Numbered from the stretch's first letter, positions 32,554 to 44,987 are shown. The stretch is DNA of 64,000 bases from Musa acuminata AAA Group (GCF_036884655.1 NC_088345.1:26453501-26517500); one strand, 5' to 3'. The notes: generated by a model not told the origin, from the sequence alone. Program-made: numbers and translations.

Positions 32554-34612
32554 AGAACAATTGAGTGATAAAGGATACATCATTAGATTTGAATCCAATG
32601 CTTGCATCATTGAAAAACCACACAAAAACACATCCATGATTGCCCTAAAACAAAATAATGTATACACTATTGACATTGATAATCTTTGTAATGAAATGTG
32701 TTTTTCGGTTTTGAATGACGATACTTGGCATTGGCATAGGAGATTAGGTTATGCTAGCATGAAATTTGTAAGAGGTATTCCTAACATTAAGTTCATTAAA
32801 GACAATGTGTGTGATGCATGTCAACTAGGAAAACAAATAAAAGGTAGTTTTAAACCAAAGAATCAAATAAGCACCTCTAGACCATTGCAATTGATCCATA
32901 TGGAATTTTTTGGACTAATTGACACATCAAGCCTAAGAGGTAGCAAATACGCCTTTGTAATTATAGATGATTATAGTAGATATACTTGGACATACTTCTT
33001 GGCATACAAAAGTGATTGCTTTAGGTATTTTTTAAAGTTTTGTTAACTTGTTCAAAATGAAAAAGGCTTTATGATTTCATCAATTCAGAGTGATCATAGT
33101 GGCGAATTTCAAAACCATGATTTTCAAAATTTTTGTAAATCTAATGGATACAACCATAATTTCTCTACTCCGAAAATCCTCAACAAAATGGAGTAGTAGA
33201 AAGAAAAAATAGAAATTTTCAAGAAATAACAAGAACCATGTTGAACGAAAATAACCTACCTAAATACTTTTGGGCCGAAGCCGTTAATACGACATGCTAT
33301 GTCATAAATATAGTTTTAGTAAGACCATTACTTTTCAAAACTCCTTATGAATTATGAAATAACAAAAAACCTAATATTTTATATTTTAAAGTTTTCGGTT
33401 GTAAATGTTTTATCTTGAATGAAAAAGATGCCTTAGGAAAGTTTGATGCAAAATCAGATGAAGGAATTTTTCTTAGCTATTCTTCTATTTCTAAAACATT
33501 TTGTATTTTTAACAAAAGAACTTTGGTTATAGAAGAATCTATTTATATTGTCTTTATTGAAGTTTTCAAATTTAAGAAAAATGAGTTTGATGACGATCTT
33601 AAGTTTGATGCTTTGAATTTAAATAAATCCTCTCCTCCAAATAGTAACTTGGATACATCTTCTTCCAAAACATCCTTACCCAAGGAATAGAAGAACGTAG
33701 ATGCTCATCCTAAGGAGCTAATTATAGGAGACACATTAAAAGGGATTCAAACTCGTTCTTCTCTTAAAAATTTTTGTGCCAACGTCGCTTTTCTTTCTCA
33801 AATTGAACCTAAGTGCATTGACGAGGCCTTGAAATATGATTCATGGGTTATCACAATGCAAGAGTTGAATTAATTTGAGAGAAATGAGGTGTTGAAGCTT
33901 GTTTCGAGGCCAAATGACCATTTAGTTATTGGTACTAAATGAGTCTTTAGAAACAAGCAAGATGAATTTGGTATCGTGGTTAGAAACAAGTCTAGATTAG
34001 TGGCCAAAAGTTTCATCCAAGAAGAATGTATCGATTATGAAGAAACCTTCGCTCCTGTGCCACGATTAGAAGCCATAAGGATGCTCCTTGCCTATGCTAG
34101 TAGTAATAATTTTAAGTTATTTCAAATGGATGTCAAAAGTGTTTTTCTTAATGGTTTTATTTCAGAAAAAGTTTATATTGAACAACCTCTCGGATTTAAG
34201 AATAATAATCTTCCTAATTATGCGTTTAAATTGATTAAAGCTCTCTATGGATTGAAACAAGTCCCAAGGGCTTGGTATGAGAGACTTAGCTCATTTCATA
34301 TGCAAAATAATTTCTCTAAAGGCAAGGTCGATACTATAGTGTTTATTAAAAATTTTAAGAATAAATTTTTATTGTTCAAATTTATGTTGATGATATTATT
34401 TTTAGTTCCATGAATGAATCTTTATACAAATCATTTGCCAAAAGTATGAGCTAAGAATTTGAAATGAGTTTAATGGATGAATTAACCTTATTTTTAGGCT
34501 TACAAATTAAACAACATAGTAATGATATTTTTTTTAGTCAAACAAAATATGCATTAGACATGCTAAAATAATTTAAAATGAATAGTTCAAAGGCTATCAA
34601 TACACCTATGAG
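32554..34612 (+). pseudogene. Sirevirus F pol fragment
   Basis: Plus-strand pol starting within the protease/pre-integrase linker ([12 protein letters not shown] near 32560). It continues through [16 protein letters not shown], the integrase core (HMEFFGL, DHSGEF, damaged afterwards by frameshifts at about 33175) and RT ([31 protein letters not shown], with a frameshift before the YVDD region near 34380). It ends at a NTPM motif at the start of the RNase H linker, where the LTR of element G cuts it. Gag, 5' LTR and RNase H are missing. Divergence is similar to that of element D. Confidence 0.85.
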
Positions 34613-35941
34613 TGTTGAATCTCGGATTTTGATAATGAAACCAATTGTAGTGTTGTTCTAATATGAGTTTGAGTGATGCAAGGCTAACGTCGATCAGGAG
34701 AGATAAATTGATTAAAGCAAGAGGAATCAGACGTTGGGTCGGAGTGAACATGTCCGAATATTGGACATCGAGTCAGAGGAATGGTCGATGTGTTGGCAAA
34801 AGGCTTCGGGCTGAGAATTCGGGTATCGGGCCTAGAAGAGCGGACATTACGCTAAGGAGATCGGAGTTGCGGAGGTCAACATACTGATTGGGCAAAGGTT
34901 GCAAAAGATGACGATGCACCAAAGGATCATATGAAGCGCTAGAAGAACCAATGACATGCGGGACAACATAGGATTCACTTGCAATTAATTATGTCTAGAT
35001 TGGGTTAGTTTAGAGTCTAATTGAGTCGGTTTAGAATGTAATTATACCAACTCAATTAGGGACCAACTGAGCTCAAAATAGGGCTATTTTGGGCCAAGAA
35101 AAAGGCCCATTCAATGCCCCAAGTTTGGGCTATGTTGGGCCAAGTGGAAGGCCCAAACAATGACCTAACAATTGGTACTGTCGTGGCACAATCTCCAAGA
35201 CTATATCAAACGGTGGTACCACCCAATGGTAGTCAGGCGGTGGTACCACTAGTCTGGGCAATGGTACCATCCAGACACAGTCTTTTAAGTAGTGGTATCG
35301 CTAGACTAGATGGTGGTACTACCGAGTGTTAGTGCTACAGGTGATGGTACCACCCAGCATAGGCGATGGTACCGCTAGAACCCCGAAAATCGAGGATGAG
35401 ACATTTTTAGGCTCTAAGTTTGAATCAACTTAAGGCCTATAAATACCCTCTCATACCTAGTTAAACTACACACAATTGAGAGCAAAAAAAAGAAAGAAAA
35501 CTCTGTTTTAATTATGTGTGAACTCCTCTCAAAGCCCTAAGTGTTAGTGTAGTTTGAGAGAGAAGTAAGGGGGGTTGTAAAGGTTCTCTCCTAAACCTAT
35601 CAAAAGGAGAATCGAGTTGTAAGGGTAGTTAATCTTTACCCATTGAAGGAAGATCGATGGTGAATGCCAGTAGCCTCAATGGAAGAGAAATCAATGGAGT
35701 GGATGTAGGTCACGATGACCGAACCACTATAAAAATCTGGTTTGCATTTCTTTTGAGCAATTTACTTTAACTGCAAACTGCCTTCTCATTACATGATTTA
35801 CATCCACTACACTATTCTATATGCTATCATGTTAACATCTTATGAAATCGGTTTTAATCACAATGAGATTTTGAACCGACGAAATTTTTATCGCTGTACT
35901 AATTTACCGCCCCCTCTCTTAGTGCCGACTTGTTCCTAACA
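34613..35941 (+). repeat. Element G 5' LTR (1329 bp)
   Basis: Starts TGTTGAATCTCGG and ends TTCCTAACA. The palindrome array (35205-35375) uses a variant core, GGTGGTACCACC, a perfect 12-base palindrome. The TATA box is at 35434-35447, the two-tier hairpin at 35698-35728, and the C-loop hairpin near 35897-35925. The left flank is ATGAG; the matching right flank was not found because the 3' LTR is missing. Confidence 0.85.
35434..35447 (+). promoter_or_regulatory. Element G LTR TATA box
   Basis: GGCCTATAAATACC is in the same position as in the other Sirevirus LTRs. Confidence 0.75.
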
Positions 35942-35957
35942 ATTGGTATCAGAGCTA
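35942..35957 (+). promoter_or_regulatory. Element G primer-binding site
   Basis: ATTGGTATCAGAGCTA follows the LTR end and matches the initiator tRNA-Met site exactly. Confidence 0.88.
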
Positions 35958-35991
35958 CATTTTTCTCATTTGGTTTAACACCCAAGGACAA

Positions 35992-36910
35992 ATGACCCAT
36001 TTTGACTTTCAAGAGGGTCACTCTCTCATTCGTCCTCCCATATTCAATAGGACGGACTACACATATTGGAAAACTCGAATGAGAGTTTTCTTGCTTTCCT
36101 TGGATTTAAATTTATGAAATGTTATTGAAAACGGATTTTAAAATTCTTCTCTTCCAATGAAAGATTGGAATGATCTGGAGAAGAAGACTTTCTCTTTAAA
36201 TACAAAAGCTATGAATGCTTTATTTTGTGCTTTGGATAAAAACGAGTTTAATCGGGTTTCTACTTGCGAAACAGATTTTGACATTTGGTATACTCTTGAA
36301 ATCACACATGAAGGCACTAGCAAACTTAAAGATTTGAAAATCAACTTTTTGATGCATGATTTTGAATTGTTTCATATGAAACCAAGCGAGACAATTGGAG
36401 ACATGTACACCCGTTTTACGAATGTTGTCAATGGTTTAAAAGCACTTGATAAAAGTTTTTCGAACTTTGAACTTATTAATAAAGTTTTACGTTCTCTTCA
36501 TAAGAATTGGGATTCAAAAGTAACTACCATACAAGAGGCAAAAGACTTAAACAAGTTTCCACTCGAAGAATTTATCGGGTCTTTAATGACCTATGAAATG
36601 AGTTATATGACACAAAATGAACATGAGAACAACCTTCCAAAAAACTGAAAAGATTTCGGACTTAGAACAATTAAAGACCACTCGAGCATAAGCTCAAATG
36701 AAGGTAAACTTGAACTCCTTACTATGAAATTTAAAAAGTTCATGAAACAAGAATTTAAGAATAAAAATAAACTTAAAAAGTACGTAATTACTTGCTATGA
36801 ATGCAAGAAGAAGAAAGTATTTTGAGACGAATCGAGTTCATCCAAAGATGAGAAGAAAATCAACAAAGGCGAGGTGGCAAACTACACCTTAACAACTTTC
36901 GACAATGAGA
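35992..36910 (+). pseudogene. Element G gag, shortened, pol-less
   Basis: The ATG at 35992 opens a Sirevirus gag (THFDFQEGHSLIRPP). A stop lies near 36115, another near 36140, then 163 open codons to 36648, and a further stop. Capsid-domain motifs are clear (ALFCALDKNEFNRV). Near 36790 only the first half of a zinc knuckle survives (CYECKKKK), followed by an acidic/lysine-rich stretch and GEVANYTL, then YFEIT. Element H gag ends with the same order, GETANWAL then NYFEIT. No protease, integrase or RT follows. G and H therefore look like members of one gag-only family. Confidence 0.8.
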
Positions 36911-38292
36911 TAATCAAAATCCCCATAGTTTATTTTGAAATTACTTTATGCATTTCATATGTTGTTTTTAAATTAATATATATAATATAAAATATAAATA
37001 AATAAATAAAAAGGGATCATGTTTTCTTTTGCTAGCTAATTTTGAAAATGATAATGAAAATTATATGTTTTATGATAAAGGAACAAAATGTTAAAATTAA
37101 ATGCTTTCTGTTTAATGAAATCATATTTGATAAATTAATGATTTAATCATGCTTGATTATTTAAATTAATGAGTTTATATTTCAAAATTATACATGATGA
37201 TTCTTGTAATTTATGGCTTTTTGATTTTCGCCATAATGAAAGTTGCTTTTTTATTTTTAAACGATGATGCTTGTTTTTGTTTCGTATAAATGACAAAGGC
37301 ATACATCTATGAAATCAATCACTTAAATTGAAACAAATAAAAAGTGAAAAATATTTTTCTTGAAAATTTTCTTTTTCTCTACTTTATCGATTTTTCAAAA
37401 AGATATTAATGAATCTATTTATGTTATTTTTAATGAATCTCTTAAAAAGTGATTTTGATAATTTGACAATTTGAAATTGAATGAGGAATTATTTGATTTC
37501 ATTAGAAGAAAATTAGGCATGCTAAATCTTCCAAATGTCTGAATTCTTTTTTTTGGATTTCTCGATTCTTCATAACTTGAATTTTTTTAAAATCAAGATC
37601 ATCTTTCTATTTGCAAAAGGAGAGCCTTGATTCATGAATTTTTGGATTATTGACTTAATTAATTCTTTTGAATCATTCTTCCTTCTATTTACTAAAAAGG
37701 AGATTTGTCAAAATGAAATATTTACAAATTGATTTTTCTTGATCTTTCATCTTTCATGTCATGATTTTCATATGATTACCTTTGTATTTATGTGATGCTT
37801 AGAGCATTAATGTAAGAAAGAAATAAATTGCACCATTAAAAATTCTTCTTTCTTATTTACAATAACAAAGGGGAGAAACGAAATCACTTGCATTTATAGA
37901 TATTGCTAAATCTCTTTATTTCACTTTGAATCTCTTGGAAGTGACTTTATTGATTTGATAAATTGAATGAGTTGAAATGAATAATGATTTTTCTCTTGAT
38001 TATAACTTGTGATATTTTTTATGAATCATCATTTTGATTTCTCGATATTTGATACCATCATGATGTGAAATATTTTTGACTTGGAATGATGCCTGGAATA
38101 CTCATGATTTTATTATAATGTATATGATGCATTGCATATGATGTGAATCATGATTAAAATTATCTTGATTTGAATTCAAGGTTTATCTTAATTATGACAT
38201 ATTAAAAAAGAATTGATACTTTACCTTTGTCATGATTTGAAAATTGATGTAAAGGGTCTTCCCTTCTTTTTGACAATAACAAGGGGGAGATA
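36911..38292 (+). other. Element G internal noncoding region with pol scraps
   Basis: AT-rich, no ORF. Two tiny pol remnants survive: NESIYVIFNESLKK (near 37408-37450) and NEELFDFIRRKLGML (37477-37543). They show that a large internal deletion removed most of pol. Polypurine motifs lie near 37865 (ACAAAGGGGAGAAA) and 38277-38291 (AACAAGGGGGAGATA). No 3' LTR follows. Confidence 0.7.
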
Positions 38293-38599
38293 AAAGATGC
38301 TAGCTTGCACAATTCAAGAAAAATAAAAAATTGCTAACTTGCACATTGCAAAGAAAGCAAAAATTAGCATTTATCAAAAGAGAAGAACAAATTTACAATC
38401 TTGAATATCACCAAAAATTGATAGATTGCCTATCTTAAGAAGCAAAAATGCAAACTTGCATAATTTACAATCTTTCACATCTTTAAAATTAATGATGATT
38501 TAGTGATTATGCATGTTGTAAAGTGATGAAAAATTTACTAGCTTGCATGATGTAAAACTTGATAAATTGCTAGTTTACATTTTCTAAAATTATGTAAAA
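38293..38599. other. Noncoding AT-rich stretch with TTGCTAGC-type motifs
   Basis: No gene. Repeated TGCTAGCTTGCA, TGCTAACTTGCA and CTAGCTTGCATG motifs resemble those in the internal region of element H (there in reverse), so this is probably a piece of the same gag-only family. Confidence 0.5.
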
Positions 38600-39026
38600 A
38601 TAAATTGCTCATCGTGACCTACATCCACTCCCGATTCCTCTTCCATCGAGGCCACCAGCATCTACTAACGGTCTTCCTTCAATGGACGAAGACCAACTAC
38701 CATTCTACACCCCTCTTTTCCTTTTCATAGGTTTAGGAGACAACCTTTAAAGCATACACTCCTCTCTAAATAGAATTCTAAACTTAGAACTTAGAGGAGG
38801 GGATTTCTCAAGTGATTACTATAACGTTTTCTCACTTTTAAACTCTCTGTGCTTGTGTGTTTTAACCAGGGATGAGAGGGGTATTTATCAGCCTCAAGTG
38901 GATTTAAACTCGGAGCCTAAAAATGTTTCATCTCGAGTCCTCTGGGTACTAGCGGTACCACCGCCAATGCTTTCTAACATTGGGCAGTAGGTACCATCGC
39001 ATGATAGGGGCAGTACCATCGCTTGG
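38600..39026 (-). repeat. Sirevirus LTR fragment, minus strand
   Basis: Reverse-oriented LTR segment. It runs from the two-tier hairpin region (about 38610) through a TATA-like GCTGATAAATACC to part of a palindrome array with GGTACC cores (38950-39020). It most resembles the J LTR. Both ends are cut. Confidence 0.75.
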
Positions 39027-39109
39027 TGTTGAATCTTGTATTTTAATGATGAAACTAATTGTTAAGTGTTTATGATTTGATATGTATTTTGAGTGATGCA
39101 GGATGCTTC
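39027..39109 (+). repeat. Element J 5' LTR, segment 1
   Basis: Starts TGTTGAATCTTG. It is cut at 39109 by element H (target duplication GCTTC, 39105-39109). It continues at 52094. Confidence 0.85.
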
Positions 39110-40045
39110 TGTTAGGATCGGAGCAACACTAAGAGGGGGGGGTGAATTAGTGCTGTGGTAAAGTACGATAAACTTTTGACAATTTAAACACTTTCGGAAA
39201 CTTCGTACGATAAAAGCAACGTTTCATTTGAAACCATTTCGATTGGATTTTAACTTGAAGGGATATGTAAGAAGGAGACAAAGAAGTAGAGCATCAAAGT
39301 GAAGATGGTTTGCAGTAATATAAATGACAATAAGATAAACGCAAACCAATTTATAGTGGTTCGGTTATGCGACCTACATCCACTTGCGAAGCCTTCTTCG
39401 ATGAGGCTCCCAACTTCCACTAGCAAATCACTTTGAAGGGGAAGGACAAATACCCCTCTTACAACCTTTTACAAGTGGTTCACTCTCTTACAAATTTTTA
39501 AAGAGAAAAAAGGAGGTAAACACTTAAGCAATTGAAAATAAAAACTTGCTAAAGACTTTGCTAAGACTTTTATCTCAATCTCTTGCTTCTCAAAGGTTGT
39601 AATCTCAGTTGAGAATTGAGGGGTATTTATAGGCCTCAAGAGGATTCAAATTTGAGCTCCAAATTTTGAATTCTCTTGGGTTTCCGAGGCTGACGGTGCC
39701 ATCGCCTGTCGGTGGCGATGCCACCGCCTATCAGTGTCTGACACTGACAATGTACTGGCGGTGCCACCACCCAGTCCGACGGTGCCACCGCCGAACCTCT
39801 TGGGTGCTGGGCGGTGCCACTACTCAGTTCTCGAGTTCTAGGCATTGCCACCGCCTACACTATTTCAGCTCACTTGTTGGGCTCCAAACTTGGCCCAAAC
39901 CAGTCCGAACTCGGGCCCAATTAGCCCTTACTTGGGTTATAGGATTAACACGTAATCCTAAACCTAATTAACATGCTAAATATGAATTTAAAGACATTTC
40001 CTAAGCTATTATAAAGTCCACAAGTCAAGACTTCTTCCGGCGAAC
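39110..40045 (-). repeat. Element H 3' LTR, terminal half
   Basis: Minus-strand LTR end reading to CCTAACA. It holds the palindrome array (39690-39860, GGCGGT-GCC-ACCGCC type), a TATA box near 39621-39635 and the two-tier hairpin with a weakened inner stem (39355-39384). It is cut by gypsy I after CGAAC. Confidence 0.88.
40041..40045. other. Gypsy I target-site duplication, left copy
   Basis: CGAAC is repeated exactly at 45440-45444. Confidence 0.92.
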
Positions 40046-40483
40046 TGTTAGGACTCTAGCTTGGAGAGTCCTAATTTAGAGGGACATTCATGTAAAACTA
40101 TTAGGACTCTAGCTAGGAGAGTCCTAATTGAGAGGGACATTCTGTTAGGACTCTAGCTAGGAGAGTCCTAATTGAGAGGGGCAATCAAGTAGGAGGTGTT
40201 TTCTTAGAGAAGAATTAGGAGTTGTAAGGGAATAGGAGTCTTGACTATGAGTCCTACTAGGAGTTGGTTAGAAGTAAGAGTCTTAAGTAGGAGTCATATT
40301 AGGAGTTAGGGTTTAGAAGCCCTATAAATAGCCATGTATTCCTTCTCTTTTCATAAGCAATAGATGAATCTTTTCTGTAGCCTTTGAGCAGCAACTTGGA
40401 GGGAGGAACCCCTATAGAGTTCCAAGGAGGTCGATCCCCTAAAGAGATCAACCCCAAGTTTAGAATCTGCAAGGGTTCTAACA
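40046..40483 (+). repeat. Gypsy I 5' LTR (438 bp)
   Basis: TGTTAGGACTC to TTCTAACA. The first 130 bases hold three tandem copies (about 45-52 bp) of a unit with the inverted repeat TTAGGACTCT/AGAGTCCTAA. The TATA box CTATAAATAG lies at 40322-40331. Confidence 0.93.
40322..40331 (+). promoter_or_regulatory. Gypsy I LTR TATA box
   Basis: CTATAAATAG is in the middle of the LTR, downstream of the palindromic repeats. The 3' LTR has the same motif near 45278-45287. Confidence 0.7.
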
Positions 40484-40485
40484 CC

Positions 40486-40498
40486 TGGTATCAGAGCA
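40486..40498 (+). promoter_or_regulatory. Gypsy I primer-binding site
   Basis: TGGTATCAGAGCA starts two bases after the LTR. It is an exact initiator tRNA-Met match. Confidence 0.9.
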
Positions 40499-40790
40499 GC
40501 GTTCTTGGCATGTCGCTGCCCTTCCACAGCCATCCATCAACCCTCTACAACAATCCAAAGCAATTCCCACAATTGCTTAAAAGATCGTCACCGAATTCCG
40601 TCATCATCTCCACCACCACGGATCATCCTTTGATCTCCCCGTGAATTGCAACAGGTTCTGGTTTCCTACCTTACTGATGCTGCAATTTAGTTATCCTTAT
40701 TCGAAAATCCAAAAAAAAAAAAAAAAATCGTTCCTATATTGCTGCATAAACTTTTCGTCACAAAGTTTTCATCTCTACGACGAAAGATAC

Positions 40791-41156
40791 ATTGCAGAAT
40801 TCCAACCACATAGCACCATCTGTTTGATCTTGCTACTGTACTTTTTCTATCCAAATTTCTACGAAATTTTTATGACATCTTTGACACTTCTTAACAGTGG
40901 ATTTCCCTTTGGTTTCATCAAAAAATTCTCAATATAAACTACTAATCTTTTATGTCCAATCTGCTGCACTTGAATTGCAGAATTCAAGCCACATAGCACC
41001 ATCTGTTTGATCTTGCTACTGTGCTTTTTCTATCCAAATTTCTACGAAATTTTTATGACATATTTGACACTTCCTAATAGTAGATTTTCCTTTGGTTTCA
41101 TCAAAAAATTCTCAATATAAACTACTGATCTTTTATGTCCAATCTGCTGCACTTGA
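40791..41156 (+). repeat. 183-bp tandem duplication in gypsy I leader
   Basis: Two adjacent copies, 40791-40973 and 40974-41156, both starting ATTGCAGAATTC and ending CTGCTGCACTTGA, with few differences. They lie in the untranslated leader between primer site and gag. Confidence 0.92.
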
Positions 41157-41802
41157 AAATCTATGCTGCAGAAAATTTCAGCTGCATATCGTTGCCTTAA
41201 CCCATCTATTTGCAATCTTTTTTGAATGAAATTTCTTATACACTTCATAGATCATCTTGGCTTCCATCTAAGATTGATCTATTAAGAAATTCATCTCTAA
41301 AAATGATTTTATGTTGCTGCAAATTTTCATCGTAATCCGCTGAAATTTTTCGACGATAATTCTGCAATTGCAACTTGCACCAATTTCCTTGCTGTTATAC
41401 TGCCGAAATTTTCTTGATTAAATTAGATATCCTTTCTGTCATATAAACTGTGATTTTGCTATCAATTCCCTCCTCAATTCTCTCAAGTTTTTGGTGGAAA
41501 TTACGTCGAGAAACCATTGTTTCTTCGACGACAATTCTACTCTTACAAGACAGCACATACTTGCTGCAACTTCCACGGATTTCTGTCAAACCTTTGCTAC
41601 CATCTACCATAGATCCAAAACTTTCAACCATAGCCCTAAAACTCTACTAAACCACACCCTCAAACTACACCCAAAACTGTCACAAAACAAGCCTAAATCG
41701 TAGCCTACATCCACCAATCCACCAACCCTTTTGACCATCACTTCTCTCAACCTATACATGCCTTTAACCTAACAACAAAAGAGAGATCTTAACATCATAG
41801 AT

Positions 41803-43029
41803 TTGGAGGCATATATTATGGCATCTAAGGAGGTAATCAATACTAAATTTGAAGCCTTGGAGGCGCGAATGGAGGATAAGATTCGGATGCTCTTTACCGA
41901 ACTCAGATTGGGCCGACCACTAAGCCCGAAGAAATCACATCAAGGAGAGAGCTTTGCCCAATCACACCAACCCCAAAGATATGACTTCCAAGAGAGGGGA
42001 AGCTCTATGACCAACCCCAACTATCCATGCATGAGAGTAGACTTCCCTAGATGGGAAGAAGGAGACCCGATTGGTTGGATCTCGCGCGCGGAGCGATATT
42101 TTCGGTACCACAAAACCGTGGATGTATCTATGGTGAAAATTGCAGCTATACATCTTGAAGGGGATGCTATACAGTGGTTTAACTGGTTTGAACATACTTA
42201 TGGAGTCCTTTCATTGTGACAATTCAAAGAAGGACTGCTGATTCGCTTTAGACCAATCGATTACGAGAATATTGATGGACAACTAGCAAAGATCCGACAA
42301 ACTTCCACCATTCAGGAGTACCAAACCAGGTTTGAAAGGTTATCTAATCAAACTCATGATTGGTCTCAAAAACAACTATTGAGGACCTTCATTGAGGGCT
42401 TGAAGCCGGAGATCCGAAGAGAAGTTAAAGCACGACAACCGTATACGCTTATGGCAGCCATCTCTTTCGCACGACATCAAGAGGAGCAATTGAACCATGA
42501 AGCTCGGAGGACTAGGGTTGCTCCTCAACTAGTAATATTGAAGCCCTCAGCCCCCCCTACTATTGACGAAGTCCCTACACCAAAGAGGTTAACAAGAGAA
42601 GAGCTTCGGGAGCGATATGCGAAGGGGTCATGTTGGCATTGTGACGAGCCGTGGAGCCGTGAGCATCGTTGTAGTAAAGGGGGACTTCTTATGATAGAAC
42701 CGATAGAAGAAGAGGTCATTGAACATCCAAAAGAGATCCTTGAACATGAAGAAGAAGATGCAGAAGAAGAGCCACAACCGACCGAAGTTACGGTACATAC
42801 ACTAGCTGGCTACTCAAACCCGCAAACGATGAAAGTTGGAGGCCTTCTCAAACAACAACCGATCACTGTTCTTATCGACATGGGCATCACTAATAACTTC
42901 CTAAATAGTAAGGTTGCTGTCCATATGAACTTACCTATTGAGAATTGCAGCAGGTTTGTCGTTAAGGTCGCCAACGGACGGATTTTGAAGTGTGATCATA
43001 GGTGCCCGCAGGTGAAACTGTTGCTGTAG
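41803..43029 (+). pseudogene. Gypsy I gag and protease
   Basis: Gag starts at the ATG at 41803 (or 41818). The capsid region includes RVDFPRWEEGDPIGWISRAE and a YFRYHKT motif. An in-frame TGA at 42217-42219 interrupts it, and the same frame then continues past TFIEGLKPEIRREV. The zinc knuckle is CWHCDEPWSREHRC near 42633-42674. An acidic linker follows, and then an aspartic protease around 42870 with LIDMGITNNFL, where the usual D-S/T-G is DMG. An in-frame TAG lies at 43027-43029. Gag and pol share one frame, as is usual in chromoviruses. Two nonsense codons plus the protease change make this copy inactive. Confidence 0.88.
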
Positions 43030-43887
43030 GACCAAGAGAAAATTGCAGATTTCTTCCTCCTCCCTCTTGATGATCATGAGGCCATACTTAGAATTAAATG
43101 GTTGATAACATTAGGTGATATTTCTTGGAATTTTATGCAACTATTTATAAAATTTTACAGTAAGGAGAAACAGGTGATACTGCATGGGAAACGTGAGGGC
43201 GACGTAACGATGGTTTACACACAACAAATGGAGAAGGTTTTGCATAAAGCATGCAAGGGATTTTTAGTACAACTTGAGCAGCAAACTAAGGGAGAGCCAA
43301 CAAAATTTGAAGATCTAAATCTACTTCCTTTGCTTGCTGAATTTTCAGATATATTTGACGAACCGCGCAACCTACCTCTTACCCGTCGGCATGATCATTG
43401 TATAACGATTCTTCCAAGCAAATCTCTAGCAAATGCTCAGCCATATCAGTATCCACATCTCCAGAAGGATGAAATAGAAAGGATTGTAAAAAAGATGCTC
43501 AAAACAGGAGTTATTCGGCCATGTTGTAGCCCCTACTCTTCACCGGTGCTCCTTATACGAAAGAAGGATGGAATATGGCGATTATGTGTTGATTACCGAG
43601 CTCTCAATGGCATAACCATCAAGGATAAATACCCTATTCCAGTAGTAGATGAATTGCTAAGGGAGCACAAATCTTCACAAAGCTGGACCTTTGATCTGGG
43701 TATCATCAAATATGAGTGTGAGAAGAAGACATACCAAAAACCACCTTTTGAACACACAACAACCATTACAAATTTTTGCTTTCTTCAACAGAAGGTGGAA
43801 TATTTTGGGCATATCATATCAGAGGAATGTGTGATAGTGGACCCCTTCAAAATTGAAGCAATGCAAAACTGGCCTCGAGGAACGTAA
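43030..43887 (+). pseudogene. Gypsy I reverse transcriptase with catalytic core deleted
   Basis: This stays in the gag frame. The RT N-terminus is clear: YSSPVLLIRKKDGIWRLCVD, YRALNGITIKDKYPIPVVDE. After SQSWTFDLG the sequence jumps to the tail of the palm/connection region (FCFLQQKVEYFGHIIS). The segment with the YxDD catalytic box, of the order of 100 codons, is absent. The ORF ends at 43887 and RNase H continues in another frame. Without the YxDD box this copy cannot reverse transcribe. Confidence 0.88.
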
Positions 43888-44500
43888 AATTGCTACATGG
43901 CTTTCTGGGTTTAACAGGCTACTACTGCAAGTTCGTGAAAAACTATGGCGAGATCAGTGCACCACTTACTTACTTACTGAAAAAAGATGTCTTCCAATGG
44001 TCGGACAGAGCCTCCGCTACCTTTGACAAACTTAAGGCAGCCATGACGACGACGCCGGTGCTAACATTACCAGATTTTAACCGACCCTTCATTATTGAGG
44101 CCGACGCATCTGGAGTCAGAATTGGAGCCATTCTCATGCAAGATGGTCGACCACTCACATACACTAGCAAGGCATTATCTCCCTCCCATCAAAATAAGTC
44201 AACATATGATAAGGAGATGCTCGCCATTGTGCGCGTAGCAACGAGGTGGAGACCCAACTTGATTGGTCGACGATTTTAAAATAAAATCGACCATAAAAGC
44301 CTCAAGTACTTTTTGGAGCGAAAGACACCATCCCCTGAGCAGCAAAAATGGGTAACAAAACTTCTTGGATTTGATTTTGAAATAACTTACAAAAAGGGGA
44401 AAGAGAATGTTCTTACAGATGCGCCTTCGCAGCTACCCGAGCAAGTTGAAGTTTCGGCCGTTTCACTTCCGACCAGCGACTTCCTTTAGGATAGTAAGAT
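43888..44500 (+). pseudogene. Gypsy I RNase H region
   Basis: Reads GFLGLTGYYCKFVKNYG, then the RT-RNase H connection, then IIEADASGVRIGAILMQ and KSTYDKEMLAIV, which carry the expected RNase H acidic residues. A stop falls at 44277-44279, and homology continues in the same frame with DHKSLKYFLERKTPSPEQQK and FDFEITYKKGKEN. A second stop lies near 44488. It is frame-shifted by one relative to RT. Confidence 0.85.
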
Positions 44501-44987
44501 GGAATGGCAGGAAGATTCAGATACTAGTAATATTATAAAAAAATTGGAGGAAGCACCAAGCCCCATGGCTCATTATAATCGGGACTCAAAAGAATTATGC
44601 TATAAGGGATGCATTGTGCTTGTGACAAATTCTACTTGCATCTTCAAGAGCAGATTTTGGACAAAGTTATTCCATATGCAAGGTACTAAATTGAAAAGGA
44701 GTACGACATATCACCCACAAACCAACAGCTAGACGGAAGTTTTAAATAGGTGCTTGGAGACAGCCCAAAGCCACCCACCAAATATGACTACCCAAAGAGA
44801 ACTCCAGACCCAGCCAAGTGCCATTATTGATCGACGGATCGTGACTCGACGACGATGACCCACTAATGAAGTGCTAATAAAGTGGGTGAATCTACCAATA
44901 GAAGATGCCACTTGGGAGAACTATGACGACTTGAAGATCAAATTCCCAGAATTCACGAATCATCAGCCTCGAGGACAAGGCTGATTT
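44501..44987 (+). pseudogene. Gypsy I integrase scrap and chromodomain
   Basis: Only the ends of integrase are left: a segment before the HHCC finger, then SRFWTKLFHMQGTKLKRST and TYHPQTNS, which come from the second half of the core. Most of the HHCC finger and the first catalytic Asp are deleted. A join then leads straight to a C-terminal chromodomain (about 44863-44960) with VLIKWVNLPIEDATWENYDD. In chromoviruses this domain directs integration to chromatin marks. Stops lie at 44730-44732 and in the linker. Confidence 0.8.

Noticed and set aside
41803..44987. Possible endogenous pararetrovirus (banana streak-like) instead of a gypsy element
   Set aside because: It has LTRs, a target duplication, a tRNA-iMet site plus polypurine tract, an integrase scrap and a chromodomain. 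None of these fit a caulimovirid, and no movement or coat protein is present anywhere in the window.
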